From: Anticarsia gemmatalis
Taxonomy: Eukaryota > Arthropoda > Insecta > Lepidoptera > Erebidae
Length of the DNA: 64,000 nucleotides
Direction: 5' to 3'
Assembly (NCBI RefSeq): GCF_050436995.1
Contig: NC_134776.1
Span: forward strand, 14,487,001-14,551,000
Part shown: in pieces, positions 52,301 to 64,000 of the stretch
Position numbering within the stretch: the first letter of the stretch is position 1
Layout: each line of letters begins with the position of its first letter
Notes under the pieces: model-generated
The model's database searches: none
What the model was told of the DNA's origin: nothing
Seen by the model: the letters and a program-made list of their open reading frames with translations, nothing else
Position numbers and translations under genes: made by a program

Positions 52301-55300
52301 AATAATTATCAACGAAATGTATGCACGCGCATAACTTTTGAACAACGGAACTAAATTGATATTTTTTTCAATATGAACTTTCGGGGTAAGTTTTTTATGG
52401 GATTGATGGGATCAAAATTCCTTGAGGAATGGAATCTACAAGATAAAATTGTACTAAACCCGGACAAGGTCGGGTCAGTTCGCTTGTATTTGATAAATGT
52501 AAATAATTACAACAAATATTCATATAAGAAAATAGTGGTACTGGTACTAGTTAGTACTTGCTGGTATTTCATAAAGAGATGAAAAAATGGGCAGCATCTT
52601 TACGTTTCCTTGTTATTAGAATCAGAAAACATGTTTCAGTTTAACTGGTAATTTAATTTGTGTAACTAAAATCGCAATTTTATTTCTCTTTGACCCGGAA
52701 AATTATCTTTGTATAATAATAAAGTTGCATTTCATTGTAATCGTTTTCGTACTACATACTTCAGTAAGCAAGATAACCCGTGCGTGACGTCACCATCGAT
52801 GACTAACGTTATTTTGAAGAACTCTACAACTACTTTGGAACAGATCGTACATTTTAAAACGAAATTTATCTTTAGTTATCAGATTTCCGAGTTAACAAAA
52901 CGTTAAAAGAGATACCTAGTTCTAATCGCTTTGCAGATGAGTTTATATTATTAAGTCTCCATTACCAAAACCAATGTAAATGATGAGCAATATTTCAATA
53001 CAGTTTGATTTTATTGTTTTAATATTTTATACCAAAACCAGATACATACTTAAGTTTGTTACACATATGTTTTTATAAGTAAACGTAAATCAGTCCTATG
53101 TAACGCACTGTATATTTCTCAAAAGAGTAGAAGCTTTTTTTAATTATAAAATAGCTAAAATGTTAAAGCGTTGATTTATAAATAATCTACATGTCATTAA
53201 TCTATGCGGTATTGTCAATGTGTATTAAATTCTACATTTTACCCATCAATAGATAAGACTTACGATAAAATCGTCCGTTCACAAGTAGTCATCGAACTAT
53301 GTGTAAATATCACATTGCTGCGTATAAAACACTCGACGAGCACTTAATAAAATATAATAGACTTATTGACATTAAAGAATATGATAATATTATGTTATTG
53401 TAAAGATGATTATGTCTGTTGGATGCCGGCAGAAATATTCTGTAATTATAATTATTTTAGCTTGCATGATATAGCTTATTTTGTTGTATGACACTTCTCA
53501 CTTGCTATGTGTACTTCATGTGTTAGCTATATGTAACACTAAAGCAATTTCAATCTATTTATTTGTGCTTCTGTATTCAATCTTTTTTTCTATACAGTAT
53601 CTACTTTTTAAAATATCTACAGACACAATACACTTCATCGAGCTCAGGTTATTGTGCTCTACGAAATTAGTTTCTCGTTGGAACGTCCGAAGCGATCGTC
53701 GATTGAATAGAAGTAGTTATTCTTAGTCTCCGTGAAGTTGTAGATGCAAATACGGAGTAGACTTTAACTTAGATTTATTTTCGAGAATGGGCAATCTATT
53801 TCTACTCTTGCTTGCTTTCCAACCTTATTTAAATGGAATTGTTTCAACTGAGAGCAAGAATAAATATTTTTCTTTATAATATAGTGCTCCATGATCTAAT
53901 TTACATAAAAGTTTATTTGGTTTTGATATCTGGTCAAGTCAATTTAGGCGTGCCTTGGTCCATTGACATGACATAATTTGACGATTAAATAAGAAGGATA
54001 TACGGAATTGGAGAAAAAAGACATTTGTTTCTGGCAAATCGTTCCTGCTTTGCTTTAAAAAAAAGTATATTTAGCACTCTGTTTAATACTTTATTATGTT
54101 CTTACTTGCTCATAATGGTTCGTGGAGTAAAGTAAAGATTACAATATACTTGCTTTGTTAACAAAGTAGCGTGAAGTTTCAAAGGTTTTACGTGAAATGA
54201 ACCGTCTGAAACACACATCTATTGTAAAAAGTTTTGAACATTGCAAACTTAAACCTAAATTAAAACTTTGTTGTTTGAAAATTCACAAGGAATCGCAAAT
54301 TACCTTAACATTTTTTACTGTTTTATATAGAAACTTGCCCATTCTCCATGATTTATTTTCCTTATGATACTTAATTATAATATATATCTTATTTCTATTT
54401 GTATGTATATCTATATATATATATATATTTAGGCATCATATGATATCTTTTGCTGGCGAACTGCCTCAATTAGTTAATGAAATTTAATAATAAAACCCAT
54501 TTTAGATGAAATACCATTCCTAATTTAGATGGCCTTAGGACAAAACCACCCTTCTGAAGTAGGTATAACCATAATATAACCTTCGTATAGTATTTATGTT
54601 TATTTAAAGACTGGAATAAAACAAATAAATTACTTCCCTTGTAATAAAAAAAATTGTGAAAATAATTACTGCTTTCATATTTTATACAAGGAACTTTATT
54701 TGTTAAAAACGTAAAATATACTTAAAACGCTTGAAAATTAGTTGCATTACGTTTTTTTGTAATTTGAGTTGTATTTGGTGAGTCCAGATGACAATATGTT
54801 GGTTGTCTTTCAGTATATTCGGCAAAAGTCATAATGATGACAAAGTGGAGGACAAGACGCCCGCTGGGTCGGTTAATCTGCTCGACGACACGTTGCTGGA
54901 GTCGCCCAGCTCAGTATCCGGGAGCAAAATGTCACGGTCCCTGCCCCACAGGTATTGCAACTTACTAGCTTCAGATTAAAAGGAAATCGTTTAATTTCGT
55001 TTCACGCTCGGGACTAGTTGTACCGGATCTAGGAAATGACTATCAACACCATAATAGAACGAGGGAAGTGATGTCTATTTCCATTCGAGCTTCCTCTCTT
55101 CTATGCGGTTAGCTGAAGTTAGACATTTTTTGTTCGTACTCTTTGCTCGCCCATTTACTTACTGTTTTCTTTTTAGTGACCTCTCTAAAACAGAAGTTAT
55201 TCACTGCGATTTCCAAGGATTTGTGCGAAGAAAAACGATACTAAAAGATGGAAGAAAAATATCACTCTCGTCATGGCAGCGCTATTGGTTGCAGATTTCT

Positions 55301-58300
55301 GGAAATATTCTCGTATTTTACGCTTCGAAATCCTTCAAAGGGTAAGTTTTACTTTGTGTTACCGTTTTACATGTCTGTCCCCTGCCTATTGAGTTTCAAA
55401 GTCAACGTAGTCAGATAGAAAGATACAGCTTAGATTTATGTGATTGATATTCGTATTCGATTTTGAATATTGAGACATTTTCTGCTAGAAATGGGGCGCA
55501 TTTTATGTAAGCAGGTTTTATGTTTTGTAAATCTTACTTCTAGCAACGTAAAGTCAATATTGTTTAAAAGATATCTCAACAAAGTTGGCACAGTGATCTT
55601 TTAAGAACCCGGAATCACAACTATCTAATGCATTTAAATAACGTGCATAAACACGGGCAAAGATCGCGTTAAACTTTCACTACTCAGCAATATTTAGAGT
55701 TGTCAAACAATAAGTTTGGGACACGCCACACGGGCTCTCCAACTGAGTTAGTGGTCTAGTTCAAAGTTTGACATTAACCGAGGACTAGTTCGATTTTAGC
55801 ACGAACTGTGTTTTGCGACTGTCAATAACGGGGCTATAAACTGTGGTTAAGTATTGGTCGTGGCATCGGAAACTTAGGCAGGAAAACTTTATTCCCGACT
55901 ATCTATATTTATTCCCACTATTGTTTTGAATAACGTCGTCTCCGCTTCCCAACGGGGATGGCAACTGTGTCTATATTTATTCAACCTGGTTCCGTTAGTA
56001 AAGTTTGAGGCTTCAATGCTATGAGAGGTTATTGTCGCAGAAAAGACTTTGAAACTATTTGCTACTAACATTTAAAAATATCTAATATGTTTCATTCAAC
56101 TTTGATTGGGAGTGAAATAGTAGCGGTTGTAAAATAATGTCTTTAAATCGTCTGACATAACTAAATATTTAAACCACAAAGCATTTTTAAAGTACTTAAA
56201 CTCGTCCTTTCTATCGATTTTAAATATTTTTCTGTATGGGCTTTTGATCCGACTACTGTAGCAATCATGTTGCGTTTTTATTAAAATAAACACAGTATCA
56301 TGTCGTCTCATTATTATAGCCGGACGTAGGTAATTTCACAGATGAACGGTAAATAGAAGCCCAATAGAGTGTGTTATATTTGATATTAACGCAAAAACAG
56401 GTATTGTTTCTGCGAATAACAAGCTTTATGTTAAGGTATTTACACAGAAATTCACTAGGAAGATACTGTGTTCCGAGATATTCGAGGTGCATGATATTAC
56501 TTTGAAACTCAAAGGTTAATTTCTAGGAAACGTTTGTACACGTGGATACATTTTACCTACACTTGTGTTGAAAATTTCATGCGCAATTTCTAGATGTTAA
56601 AGTTCACTTTCGTAAGCTGTTTAAAACATTAGTTATGAAACCGTTTTCATACACGTAACATGTTAATTTTGTGAAATTAGTATTTTACACCACCTGGAGG
56701 TTTCGTTCTATTTAGATTAAAAAACCTTCTGATAGATAAAGAATACATAGCATTACGCTTAAATGACACAACATTACACACTACTGTAGTATGTATACTT
56801 TGTAGCGACCGCAAGTCAACATGATCGATTCGTTAGATTGTACAGCGTAGATATACAGTAGCTATCTACTATTAGCAATCAAGGCTGATTACAGCTGGCC
56901 AGCCTCGTCGACTAATTACTTTCTAGATGAAACGACGTGAGAACTTGTTTTATCTAGAGACTAGTCTGTAGTAGGAATTTATGTTTGTTACCAACTGAAA
57001 TGAAGTGTCTCGAGGGTCCGAGAGGTCGCCGTGTCGGTTCTCGCGACTCCAGGTTTAATTTCCGGTATAGTGAAATGTGAAGTTATGTTGGGGAAATCTC
57101 TGGGGCATCTCGTAGGTTAGGAACGTGCTAGGTATTTGTACATAGGTGTAGAGACTTACCTGTTTTGTGAATCGAAATAACGAAAGCGCAATGTGTGTTT
57201 ATTGCAATGTGACTAAATGACTATCTATCCAGTGCCGTAAAAAGGGTTTAAATATAAAACACGAGTTCCAATCTCCAAATGCTGCAATGCAAATTTTTAT
57301 GTTATCATTGACTAATTACGGCTATATTGTGATAGGACAAGCCGGAGTGATTTCCGTGATGAGCGTTGCAAGATGCTGTCTCTGGAGGGATGGTTCGCGA
57401 AGATAGTGGACGGCGACAGCGCGGACGCGTTCCAGCTCATGAACCATCACACCGGGACCCTATACAAGTTCAAGTAAGTTATCGTTTTATAGTTTATATT
57501 TGTCTATTACTTTTGTTATAGTCTGTTCCTATCATAACAGGTTTCAAAGTGTTGCCTCCCGTGTTGCCGTTTTCGAAGTTCTTGACTGGGTCTTGTTCGA
57601 AATGTTTATTGTACAAATATTTTCTAGCTACAAGAAATGCTTTTAAAAACGAGACTGGTTGTTCCGGTAAAACCTTGTCGTATAAAATAATGTTACAGTG
57701 AAGTGTTCCCTTGCCATTAGCCTTTCATCGGAAACAACGTCAAACAACGGAATAATTCACCCTTATCCGTTATAAATGAACACATGTACGTGTCTGTAAA
57801 TACAACAGATTTATATACAAGTTTAATCAGATTAGGGAATTGCAACATTGGTTCTACGCGACGACTGCAAAGGTCATCTCTATTAGTTGACGTTGACACC
57901 GTCTATGTTTACCTCGGCACTTTGCAGATGAAGCTGTCACAGACTGTTGCCGTATGAATTTATTATGTTATTATTAAGTTTGCTACCTCTGAACTAGTAT
58001 TCACCGAATGTAGGTTATTTTAAAATATAAAAGCCAGTTTAACATGCCATAACCGCTAATTGATGCTACTGATTTAATTGTAACCTAATTTTATAAATAC
58101 GGTTGAAATGCGTTTACCACGAATTATTTAAACCGTTATGCGTGTTATGTGTCAATACCCGGTACTGATAATCAGATTTCATTTCCAGCCGGTATTTATT
58201 GGAAAATATTTGCTTTAGTAAAACCTTTTCATTAACGCCTGACGGTTGCCGGTGCTTCAATTACATTCGCAAATAAACGTAATTGATTGGGCTACGATAG

Positions 58301-59336
58301 CAGATTTTATTAACCCAATAGATGCAGAACTGTTATAAAATCAACGCGGCAACGTAAAGAAAAAATAACAAGCAATATCAACTGCTAAAGTAATTGAATG
58401 CTTTTAAATTTTATTTGAAAGTGAGTATTAAGAGCTTAGATAAATATAATCGAGGGGCTACCTTTAGAGTTATTCAGATTTAGTGTGCTAATATTACAAA
58501 AGTACGTGTTCGCGGTAACAGTGTCTTTCGAGGCTACGGATAATATATCACAAGTTGTCATTCTTAAACTACTGGTTCAAATTGACTAAAATTTTAATTA
58601 TATCGTGTTTTTACAATGACTGATTAGTTGCTGAAAATTCAGGCTTCTTGTTTCATCCACAACGAAATTATAGGGGCTCGAAAATAGCCTGAATTGCTTC
58701 GAGAAAAGGATGGTACCGCCGTGCCGCTTTTTTTTGCTCGACTTGGCCACTGCCGTGCCCCCAGATAAAAAGTAAATGTATTATAGCCGTTGTTATCAAT
58801 AATGATGTCAAGTTCACGTTCTATGTACGAGTGGAACATAAAGGATAGATACCAAGGTGCCGTGAGAACAAATATCCCATTTAACTTCATATTATAATTT
58901 GTTCCTTATGTGCATTGATTATGTTACACAGAACTGCCTTATGTGTGTCATTTGCTCTTATGCATGGAATGCATATTGCATGGAAGCGAATGTATCATTC
59001 AGTGAGTGGACTACCACCAAAAAGACGATATCTAACGGCAACCAAATTCCCTTTTTTAGGTTTAGCTTCAGTCTGGAAAAATTGCAAGGCTCTACATTTA
59101 ACTTATTTGAAAGAGCAATGAATCGTTGTTATTATTTCCATCTAAGGGTGATAATATACAGACGCCAATTCAGAGACTCACGCGCATTGCTTATTATTTG
59201 CTACAATTTGTTTCATTATAATGTTTGTCGCAGGACCGTATCGGAGACAGCGGCGAAGATGTGGGTAAAGGTGATAGAAGAAGTCACGAATAAGATAGTG
59301 AAGCCTCTGCCGGCTAATCTCATGTCGTTCGAGTGA
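43304..59336 (+). CDS. RalGPS: RalGPS: Ral guanine-nucleotide exchange factor with PH domain
   Basis: Activates the small GTPase Ral by exchanging GDP for GTP at membranes. I read exons 43304-43354, 44721-44854, 45195-45471, 45898-46061, 46158-46300, 48266-48476, 49215-49424, 49844-49897, 54814-54951, 55177-55341, 57336-57473 and 59234-59336. All are GT-AG and in phase (1788 nt, 595 residues; human RalGPS1 is 557). The RasGEF/CDC25 domain spans about residues 85-330: ITPEDIANQLTLLDLPCFK, PEELTTCGWNKLNK, APNVVAFTKRFN, FWTVQEIL, LTKTWACLSKKDK, PYLG, DLVYIDIAHP and SVRYIEELQKF. A Pro-rich stretch (EPPSPVG) follows. The PH domain is at about 468-580 (GFVRRKTILKDGRKISLSSW, RYWLQISGNILVFYASKSF). 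The C-terminus PLPANLMSFE is identical to vertebrate RalGPS. The first exon (17 codons) has no homology and is the least certain. Confidence 0.93.
43355..44720 (+). other. RalGPS intron 1, 1.4 kb, no gene seen
   Basis: AT-rich sequence between the short first coding exon and the second. I recognise nothing in it. Confidence 0.5.
44887..44930. repeat. 16-bp tandem repeat, about 2.7 copies
   Basis: The unit AAGTATAATAAGTATT begins at 44887, 44903 and 44919 (last copy partial). It lies in a RalGPS intron. Confidence 0.9.
46708..46880 (+). repeat. 5'-truncated copy of the 5S-like SINE
   Basis: It starts inside the head at the box-C-like AAATGGGTAACCGCATAGTG, then GTATTTGAACTGGGCGTCTC, GGGCGGCTTGAATAACT and TTTGACCACTAACCATAC. 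This parallels 40270-40440 block for block. It ends in AGAAAGAAGACC. Confidence 0.78.
46920..47100 (+). repeat. Lepidopteran interspersed repeat
   Basis: It contains ATATTATAAAGCTGAAGAG, TTTGAACGCGCTAATCT, GAGGAAGGCTATAGGCTATA and ATCATCACGCTACGACCAAT. I remember this series as a very common dispersed repeat of lepidopteran genomes. Its class is uncertain to me. Confidence 0.65.
47880..48060 (+). repeat. Probable tRNA-derived SINE
   Basis: TGGCGCGGTCGATAGTGTG resembles an A box and GGGGTTCGATTCCTAGGG a B box, in tRNA order. The tail TGAGTCCCACATAACCCTGC and GAGTGCAGGTTACTGCAGG is non-tRNA and ends near an A-rich stretch (AAGTAAAAAAAGAG). Confidence 0.65.
48477..49214 (+). other. RalGPS intron, 0.7 kb, no gene seen
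   Basis: AT-rich sequence between exons 48266-48476 and 49215-49424. The open frame 48924-49193 has no family match. Confidence 0.6.
51487..51664 (+). repeat. Dispersed lepidopteran repeat, copy 1 of 3
   Basis: It holds TTCTGATCAACTAAATGAAA, GGACAAGGTTTTTATGGGAT, CCAAAATTACCACGGGAATG and GCGGACGAAGTCGGGCTAGT in order. The other two copies show the same order. Confidence 0.75.
51665..51868 (+). repeat. Dispersed lepidopteran repeat, copy 2 of 3
   Basis: Directly follows copy 1 in the same orientation: ACGCCCATAACTTTTGAACA, GGGGTAAGGTCTTATATGGG, AAATTGCCACGGGAATGGGA and CCGGACGAAATCAGGCTAGT. Confidence 0.75.
51954..52000. repeat. Hairpin, 20-bp arms with one mismatch
   Basis: ATGTTTTATTCTCCGAACAC (51954-51973), a 7-base loop ATGACTT, then GTGTTCAGAGAATAAAACAT (51981-52000). 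One base in the arms does not pair. Confidence 0.85.
52284..52488 (+). repeat. Dispersed lepidopteran repeat, copy 3 of 3
   Basis: Same orientation as copies 1 and 2, about 0.4 kb further on: ACGCGCATAACTTTTGAACA, GGGGTAAGTTTTTTATGGGA and CCGGACAAGGTCGGGTCAGT. Confidence 0.75.
54412..54430. repeat. AT microsatellite
   Basis: A run of about nine TA dinucleotides in a RalGPS intron. Confidence 0.85.
55342..57335 (+). other. RalGPS intron inside the PH domain, 2.0 kb
   Basis: It splits the PH domain after FYASKSFKG. It has a weak B-box-like block (CCAGGTTTAATTTCCGG, about 57050), perhaps a SINE relic. No gene is seen. Confidence 0.5.
57474..59233 (+). other. Last RalGPS intron, 1.8 kb
   Basis: It lies between exons 57336-57473 and 59234-59336. 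It carries a repeat-like block at about 58640-58890. The open frame 58899-59336 that runs into the last exon is in a different frame from RalGPS and shows no homology before the splice site. Confidence 0.5.
58640..58890 (-). repeat. Possible transposon-derived fragment
   Basis: On minus an 83-codon frame includes WPSRAKKSGTAVPSFSRSNS and SGYFRAPI. I associate this series with dispersed lepidopteran repeats, but cannot name the family. It is short and has no enzyme motif. Confidence 0.35.
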
Positions 59337-62300
59337 GCTGATCAGTGCGGCGCAGCCATCGTACCAAGAAACACGTGCAGATACAGGAAATAGCGAATTT
59401 CGTCGACGTCTCATTATAATACTATGTAAGTAACGCTTTTCATGAACAAATATTTTTAATTAGCAAGTTTTAGTTTTATGTTTATAATGAAGTCATGTGT
59501 TGTCTTGTTCTTTTAGGTGTTATAGCCTACGATTTTTATGTTGCGTTATAGGCGTACGGTAGTGGACATAATGTACTAATCGAAGTCATTATCATAACGA
59601 CTAGCAATTATAGGGTGTTAGACCTTTACAATGTCGATCTATCGATTAATCCGGTTTAAAATATCGTCGTTAGATTTAATACAAAGCCGATAAATTATAT
59701 AACTTTTGACACGAAATTAAATAGAATGTATTCATGCAAAACGATGAAATTTTTTGAAACTGTTATTGAAAGTGTTCTGATTTGTTAGTAACTTAATAGA
59801 AAATCATTATGCGTATATAAAATTGTATGTCCACTGCAGTACACAAAGAGGAATCGGCATAAACAGTAGTATGTTTGTAAACTTACACTTAGGGCCGACT
59901 TGCCGCGACGTCGCTACACTTACTGTAGACAACAATACTATCTCAACCGTAAATAAATCGTATAGTTATAGTTGCAGGTCAGGCCTCATTAAAAAACGTA
60001 GAGTTCCATAGCTTTAGGCTGTATGTAATTAAGCCTCACTGCATTCCATAGAACTTTGGCATTGATTTATAAATTTATGTAGCATCGATGGGACTTTAAA
60101 GAGATAATAGCTATCACTAACTATATGTCAAGATATAGTTTTCTCAATACCCCGCGGATATTAACGTCTCTGTACGCGTAAACTTAATATAAAATGTATC
60201 CATCCCTATTTAGTCAGAATGCGAATATTGAAATTCCGAACAACTTAAATAGGAGTTTAGTTTTTCTGTAATAAACGTAGTATATACTCTGGAATTATTG
60301 ATATAATAATAGAAATATTTGCTGTTATATCTCGATGTTATCCGTACACGCAATAGTATATATCAGATGTTAGTAGGTGTGTGTTAAATACAAATTGTGC
60401 TATCCGACCACTTTGTAGGAATACTCGGATTCGTTTTAAAAAACATATCATCATTCAATAAGTTATATTGTACCTTTTAATCATTCGCGTCGCATGATTA
60501 TTTTATAAACGTGACGGGAGTTAACGCGGTCATGTATTATGTACCGTTGTTAGGCTCGTGCCTCCAACATACTATGTTGTGTTTTCAAGATGGTAGACAT
60601 GTCAAGCGAACATACATAATGCGTGACTCCGCTAACTCCTGCACCGAAATTTCGAAGTTAAAATATCAATAAGTTATATGTTTTTATTTTACGTTATATT
60701 AGTTGATAATGTTTTGACAAATTGACGCAGTTTTAGGTAGCTAGATTGCTTTCTTCGCGATTATTATTCTTCTTTGTTTCTATAAAATGACCATCTATTT
60801 TAGACGAAGTTTAAAAATGTACTATAAAATATTAATACTTTTAAGCTGACAAGCAATTTTAAAATAGTAATTATAATGTTACAAATATCATGAACAAATT
60901 AGTATGAAATTGTTGCTTATAGCCACTTGCCACTTTAATAGTCGTATTAAGGAATAATTTATATCTTGCCAGCGCCGGAGCTCGAGCTAGAGCTGACGTG
61001 CATTTGCTTCGATGACTGTTTTGTGAGATGACACGCTCGATTTAGGACAGTTATCTGACGTGGAACTTTGTCGTTCGTACAAAGCGACAGCAGCGCTGCT
61101 GTGGCTCATTAAATATAGCTTCACACGCATGCAACACTTCATTTAGGTAGCATTGTACGCATTAGCTGGTAAATTGAAGTTTCACCAACTATTGACATTT
61201 TCTTGTGCTCACTCAATCGTGTTGCTCAAACCTATTGATTCGAAATTTTTACCTAGTTCTAGGTACATTCGGCCACTAAATTAACATCGACTTTTTTAAA
61301 ACTGTTGTAGTCAAATGTTTCAATGTCATAAAATGATTAGATCAAGTTACGGGTTAGTACTTGAGTTAATGATTTGGCAAAATTGTTATTGTAAAAAGAA
61401 AACTTATATAAGAAAGTGCTAACTTCATCTGATTTCTGCATTCACAAAGAAATGTTATTTTTAGCTTGGTGCTATAAATGTAGTAGGTTATTAGGTGTAT
61501 TACGATAGCTACACTCTATTAGATACAGTGGGTGGGAGTATAGTTAAGTATACGTTAGTAATAAATATCACTTAATATCAAAAGTTGACAACTTTAATAT
61601 TTTGTTGAGACGATTATATAAATGCTTTGAATGTATAGGTGCTCGCGTACATTACAAACTTACAAAAAATGTATTTAAAAACACAGTTATATCTAAATAA
61701 TTAATTTACACAAACATTATTTTATTATAAAAATCAACATTATATTGCAAATAGTTAAATATTAGGTACATAACAAATGTGCCATTATTATCAAATACGA
61801 TTACACTAGAATATCTTTACGCACGTATCTTGAAAAACAGTATTTAATGAACACAAATATGTAATGTACACAGAAAATCTCTTATATAATCTCTATCAGA
61901 TTTAGGGTGATACTAACTTGATTGTTTCGCGATCTTTTTAACACAAAATTGCGCACTTTATTCTGCATGTTGAAATATACAAAATGTAAACTTAAAGATA
62001 AATATAACAAGTTAAACTAATATGGTCGTTATTTAAAGTAATAATGTTAGTGTTTTGTGGATAAAGTTACAACTAATAGTAATGTTCACAAGTTCACGAC
62101 TGCTACGAAATCGTCTACGCGGCACTACGTGCAGTGGCTTTCTGTCCTATTTGCTACGTAACGTTTAGCATATTTCAATACGACACTGGTGTGTAGTGAT
62201 CGTATGTGCGTACTCACTAAGAGCCTAATTCTATAATCTATTTTTAAAAAGGTGCCTATCTTTGTACTCACGTTATATAGGAAAGCTTAACTATTTTACT

Positions 62301-64000
62301 TGATGTGACAAATTTTCGCGCGGTATGAATATAAAACCTTAAATGTTTAAGAAAATTCTTATCTATCTGATCAGAGGAATCTCAGTTAGCGGCATATGTT
62401 TTGACCAATCTGTAGTCGTAAGTCCATTTTATTAGCTCGTAATATATTTTAAAGCAATTTCACCTGGTAGTCATTTTGTATCTCCAGTACTTAAATATAT
62501 TTTTCTAATCTTTACTCACATTTGTAGCAATATATCGCTCATTTGGAGCGACAGTGACGTATCTGCAAAAAAATGCAAAACTGACCTAAGTATACCAAAA
62601 TGATCCCCATAGTCTGTCTATGACTATGGGGATCAATTTGGTATACTTAGATCAGTTTTGCATTTTTTTACAGATACGTCACTGTCGCTCCAAATGAGCG
62701 ATATGCGACTCAGGCCTACCGAAACCTAGTCATCAATCATTTATCATTAGACCGAATGTCGTAAACTGATATGGATTACCTTCATCATTTCGTTTGTTTA
62801 CTCGCGTTATTACTCAAACCGGTAACCGAGTTCTTGCAATTCCATTTTTACATGTAGTTCCGTGAATCTGAAATATCCAATTTTAAACATTGATTGTTAC
62901 CGCTCCTAGTGTTCAGGCTACGTTATTAAGATTTGGCGAATGTTGCCGTTATTATTACGTGCCTTTAAAATTATTTTACAATATTTTGTTTACTGTGAAA
63001 TTACATTTTGCGACAAACAACAATCTTGTGTAATTATAGTTTATTTAAAAAGTCTTGTGCTTGAACTCTCTTTATTTTACCGAAATATAATATGTGCTCT
63101 TTTAATTAAATAATGTGTGTTAGTACCTGTCTTATACCGTAGCACTCGTATTTCACCTGCATATTTGAAGGTACCGACTAATTGAGGGATCGACTCACCG
63201 CCACAATTCCCAGAACAATTAATTCCATAAGTCGGAAGTCTCGCAATACCCGGACAACAATTTCATTTACTTTCTATAAAGTTCATTTATTTAACTCCCC
63301 GAACTCATAGTAGTAGTTGATAAAGATACTCATTACATTACGGAATCTCTTACCGGTTAAATGAATATTTTGTTCCTAATTTCAATAAATATTACAAATC
63401 CTTTAGAAAATATATTCACTATTGTGGTGCATAGCATGTTAACGTTAGCCGTAAATAAATGTCGTGTTAATATTTTTCAAACATACGTCATGTTATCAAC
63501 TGTACATCTTGTTAGACTATTCGACAAATAACAATAAAAACCAGTACTTACAGTTATGTAGAACCAGCGAAGGATAAGAAGTTCTAGGTAGGTATACCTA
63601 GAGTTTGTTAGTCTAGTGTGGATTGTGAGTAGTGGCAATAGAGATTCTCAGACATATAGCTAGTATTTGACATGTCGTTAAGTTTCTCCGTGTTATAATA
63701 TATGTATGTTCTTAGCACAAGTCGCAGTTGGTTTGTTTGTGTAGCGCTCACCGGTGCTGAATACGTTGATATAGACGGCACGTGTCCTCTCCCTGTGAAC
63801 ACGATGACCGAATACCAGATATCTAAATGTCATACAGGCTCTTGAATTATTCACTGTTATACGCTTAGTTCCTGTTATCTATTGTTACACTATTCTAAAC
63901 CTTTGTAGCCAATATACATCTTCGTTCAAGTCATTAGAAACGTTAACCATTTGAAATATTCTGCTTAGTGTATCTTTGTAAAAGTATCTATGCTATGGAA
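59337..64000. other. RalGPS 3' UTR and downstream DNA, no further gene seen
   Basis: The RalGPS stop is at 59334-59336. A candidate AATAAA lies at 59952-59957 and others follow. The remaining 4 kb is AT-rich, with only short frames lacking any family match (59823-60011 plus, 63608-63802 minus). A large foldback lies at 62532-62704. Confidence 0.6.
62532..62704. repeat. 173-bp nearly perfect foldback palindrome
   Basis: Two 83-base arms (62532-62614 and 62622-62704) are inverse to each other with three mismatches and a 7-base loop (TGTCTAT). The outer ends read ATATCGCTCATTTGGAGCG and its inverse. There is no coding frame. It has the form of a young foldback MITE or of a long-hairpin RNA locus. 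I could not assign a clear target duplication. Confidence 0.92.

Larger units (their letters stand above)
49898..54813 (+). other. RalGPS intron, 4.9 kb, with clustered repeats
   Basis: The donor is GTGAGT at 49898 and the acceptor CTTTCAG ends at 54813. It contains three copies of one dispersed repeat (51487-52488), a hairpin at 51954-52000 and an AT microsatellite at about 54412-54430. No host gene is seen. Confidence 0.6.

Noticed and set aside
58899..59336. A 145-codon frame ending at the RalGPS stop
   Set aside because: Only the part after 59234 is RalGPS. The upstream part is intron before a good CAG acceptor and has no homology.
1..64000. CRISPR arrays, operons, prophage or horizontally acquired bacterial genes
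   Set aside because: No regularly spaced repeats, no intronless bacterial-style gene clusters and no phage genes were seen. All supported genes are typical animal genes.

Overview
The window is AT-rich insect nuclear DNA, most likely from a moth or butterfly (Lepidoptera). The genes are split by GT-AG introns, several of them 2-6 kb long. The introns and spacers carry repeats that I recognise as typical of lepidopteran genomes: the degenerate repeats ending in GACGAAGTCG...CTAGT, tRNA-like SINE heads, and short DNA transposons. There is no prokaryotic, plasmid or viral gene content. All exon boundaries below were built by hand from splice sites, reading-frame continuity and remembered family sequences. 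No search was run.

Layout. (1) 13-12584 (+): the last 12 exons, 816 residues, of an axonemal dynein heavy chain, closest to DNAH6; the 5' part lies outside the window. Its 5.6 kb intron (3301-8885) holds a complete five-exon aldo-keto reductase gene on the opposite strand (7962-6045). (2) 26110-15904 (-): WAC, a WW-domain adaptor linked to H2B ubiquitination, in ten coding exons. (3) 27526-38092 (+): a CECR2/dikar-type bromodomain chromatin-remodelling subunit of 2045 residues, divergent from WAC across a 1.4 kb gap and ending in one 4.4 kb exon. (4) 42176-41787 (-): prefoldin subunit 1, intronless. (5) 43304-59336 (+): RalGPS, a Ral guanine-nucleotide exchange factor with a C-terminal PH domain, in 13 coding exons. 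From 59337 to the end I see no further gene.

These are ordinary housekeeping or conserved genes: ciliary/flagellar motor, metabolism, chromatin, chaperone and GTPase signalling. They do not form a pathway. The only arrangement that suggests shared control is the head-to-head WAC/CECR2 pair, both chromatin-related.

The most unusual material is in the non-coding DNA. There is a three-copy SINE family whose head looks derived from 5S rRNA. A 1.03 kb inverted-repeat DNA element with an exact 6-bp target duplication carries one of those SINEs inside it. A 797 bp inverted-repeat element with a perfect 8-bp target duplication fills a WAC intron. A 173 bp nearly perfect foldback palindrome lies near the right end. 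Several smaller hairpins and tandem duplications are also present. I found no evidence for a wholly new multi-gene system.
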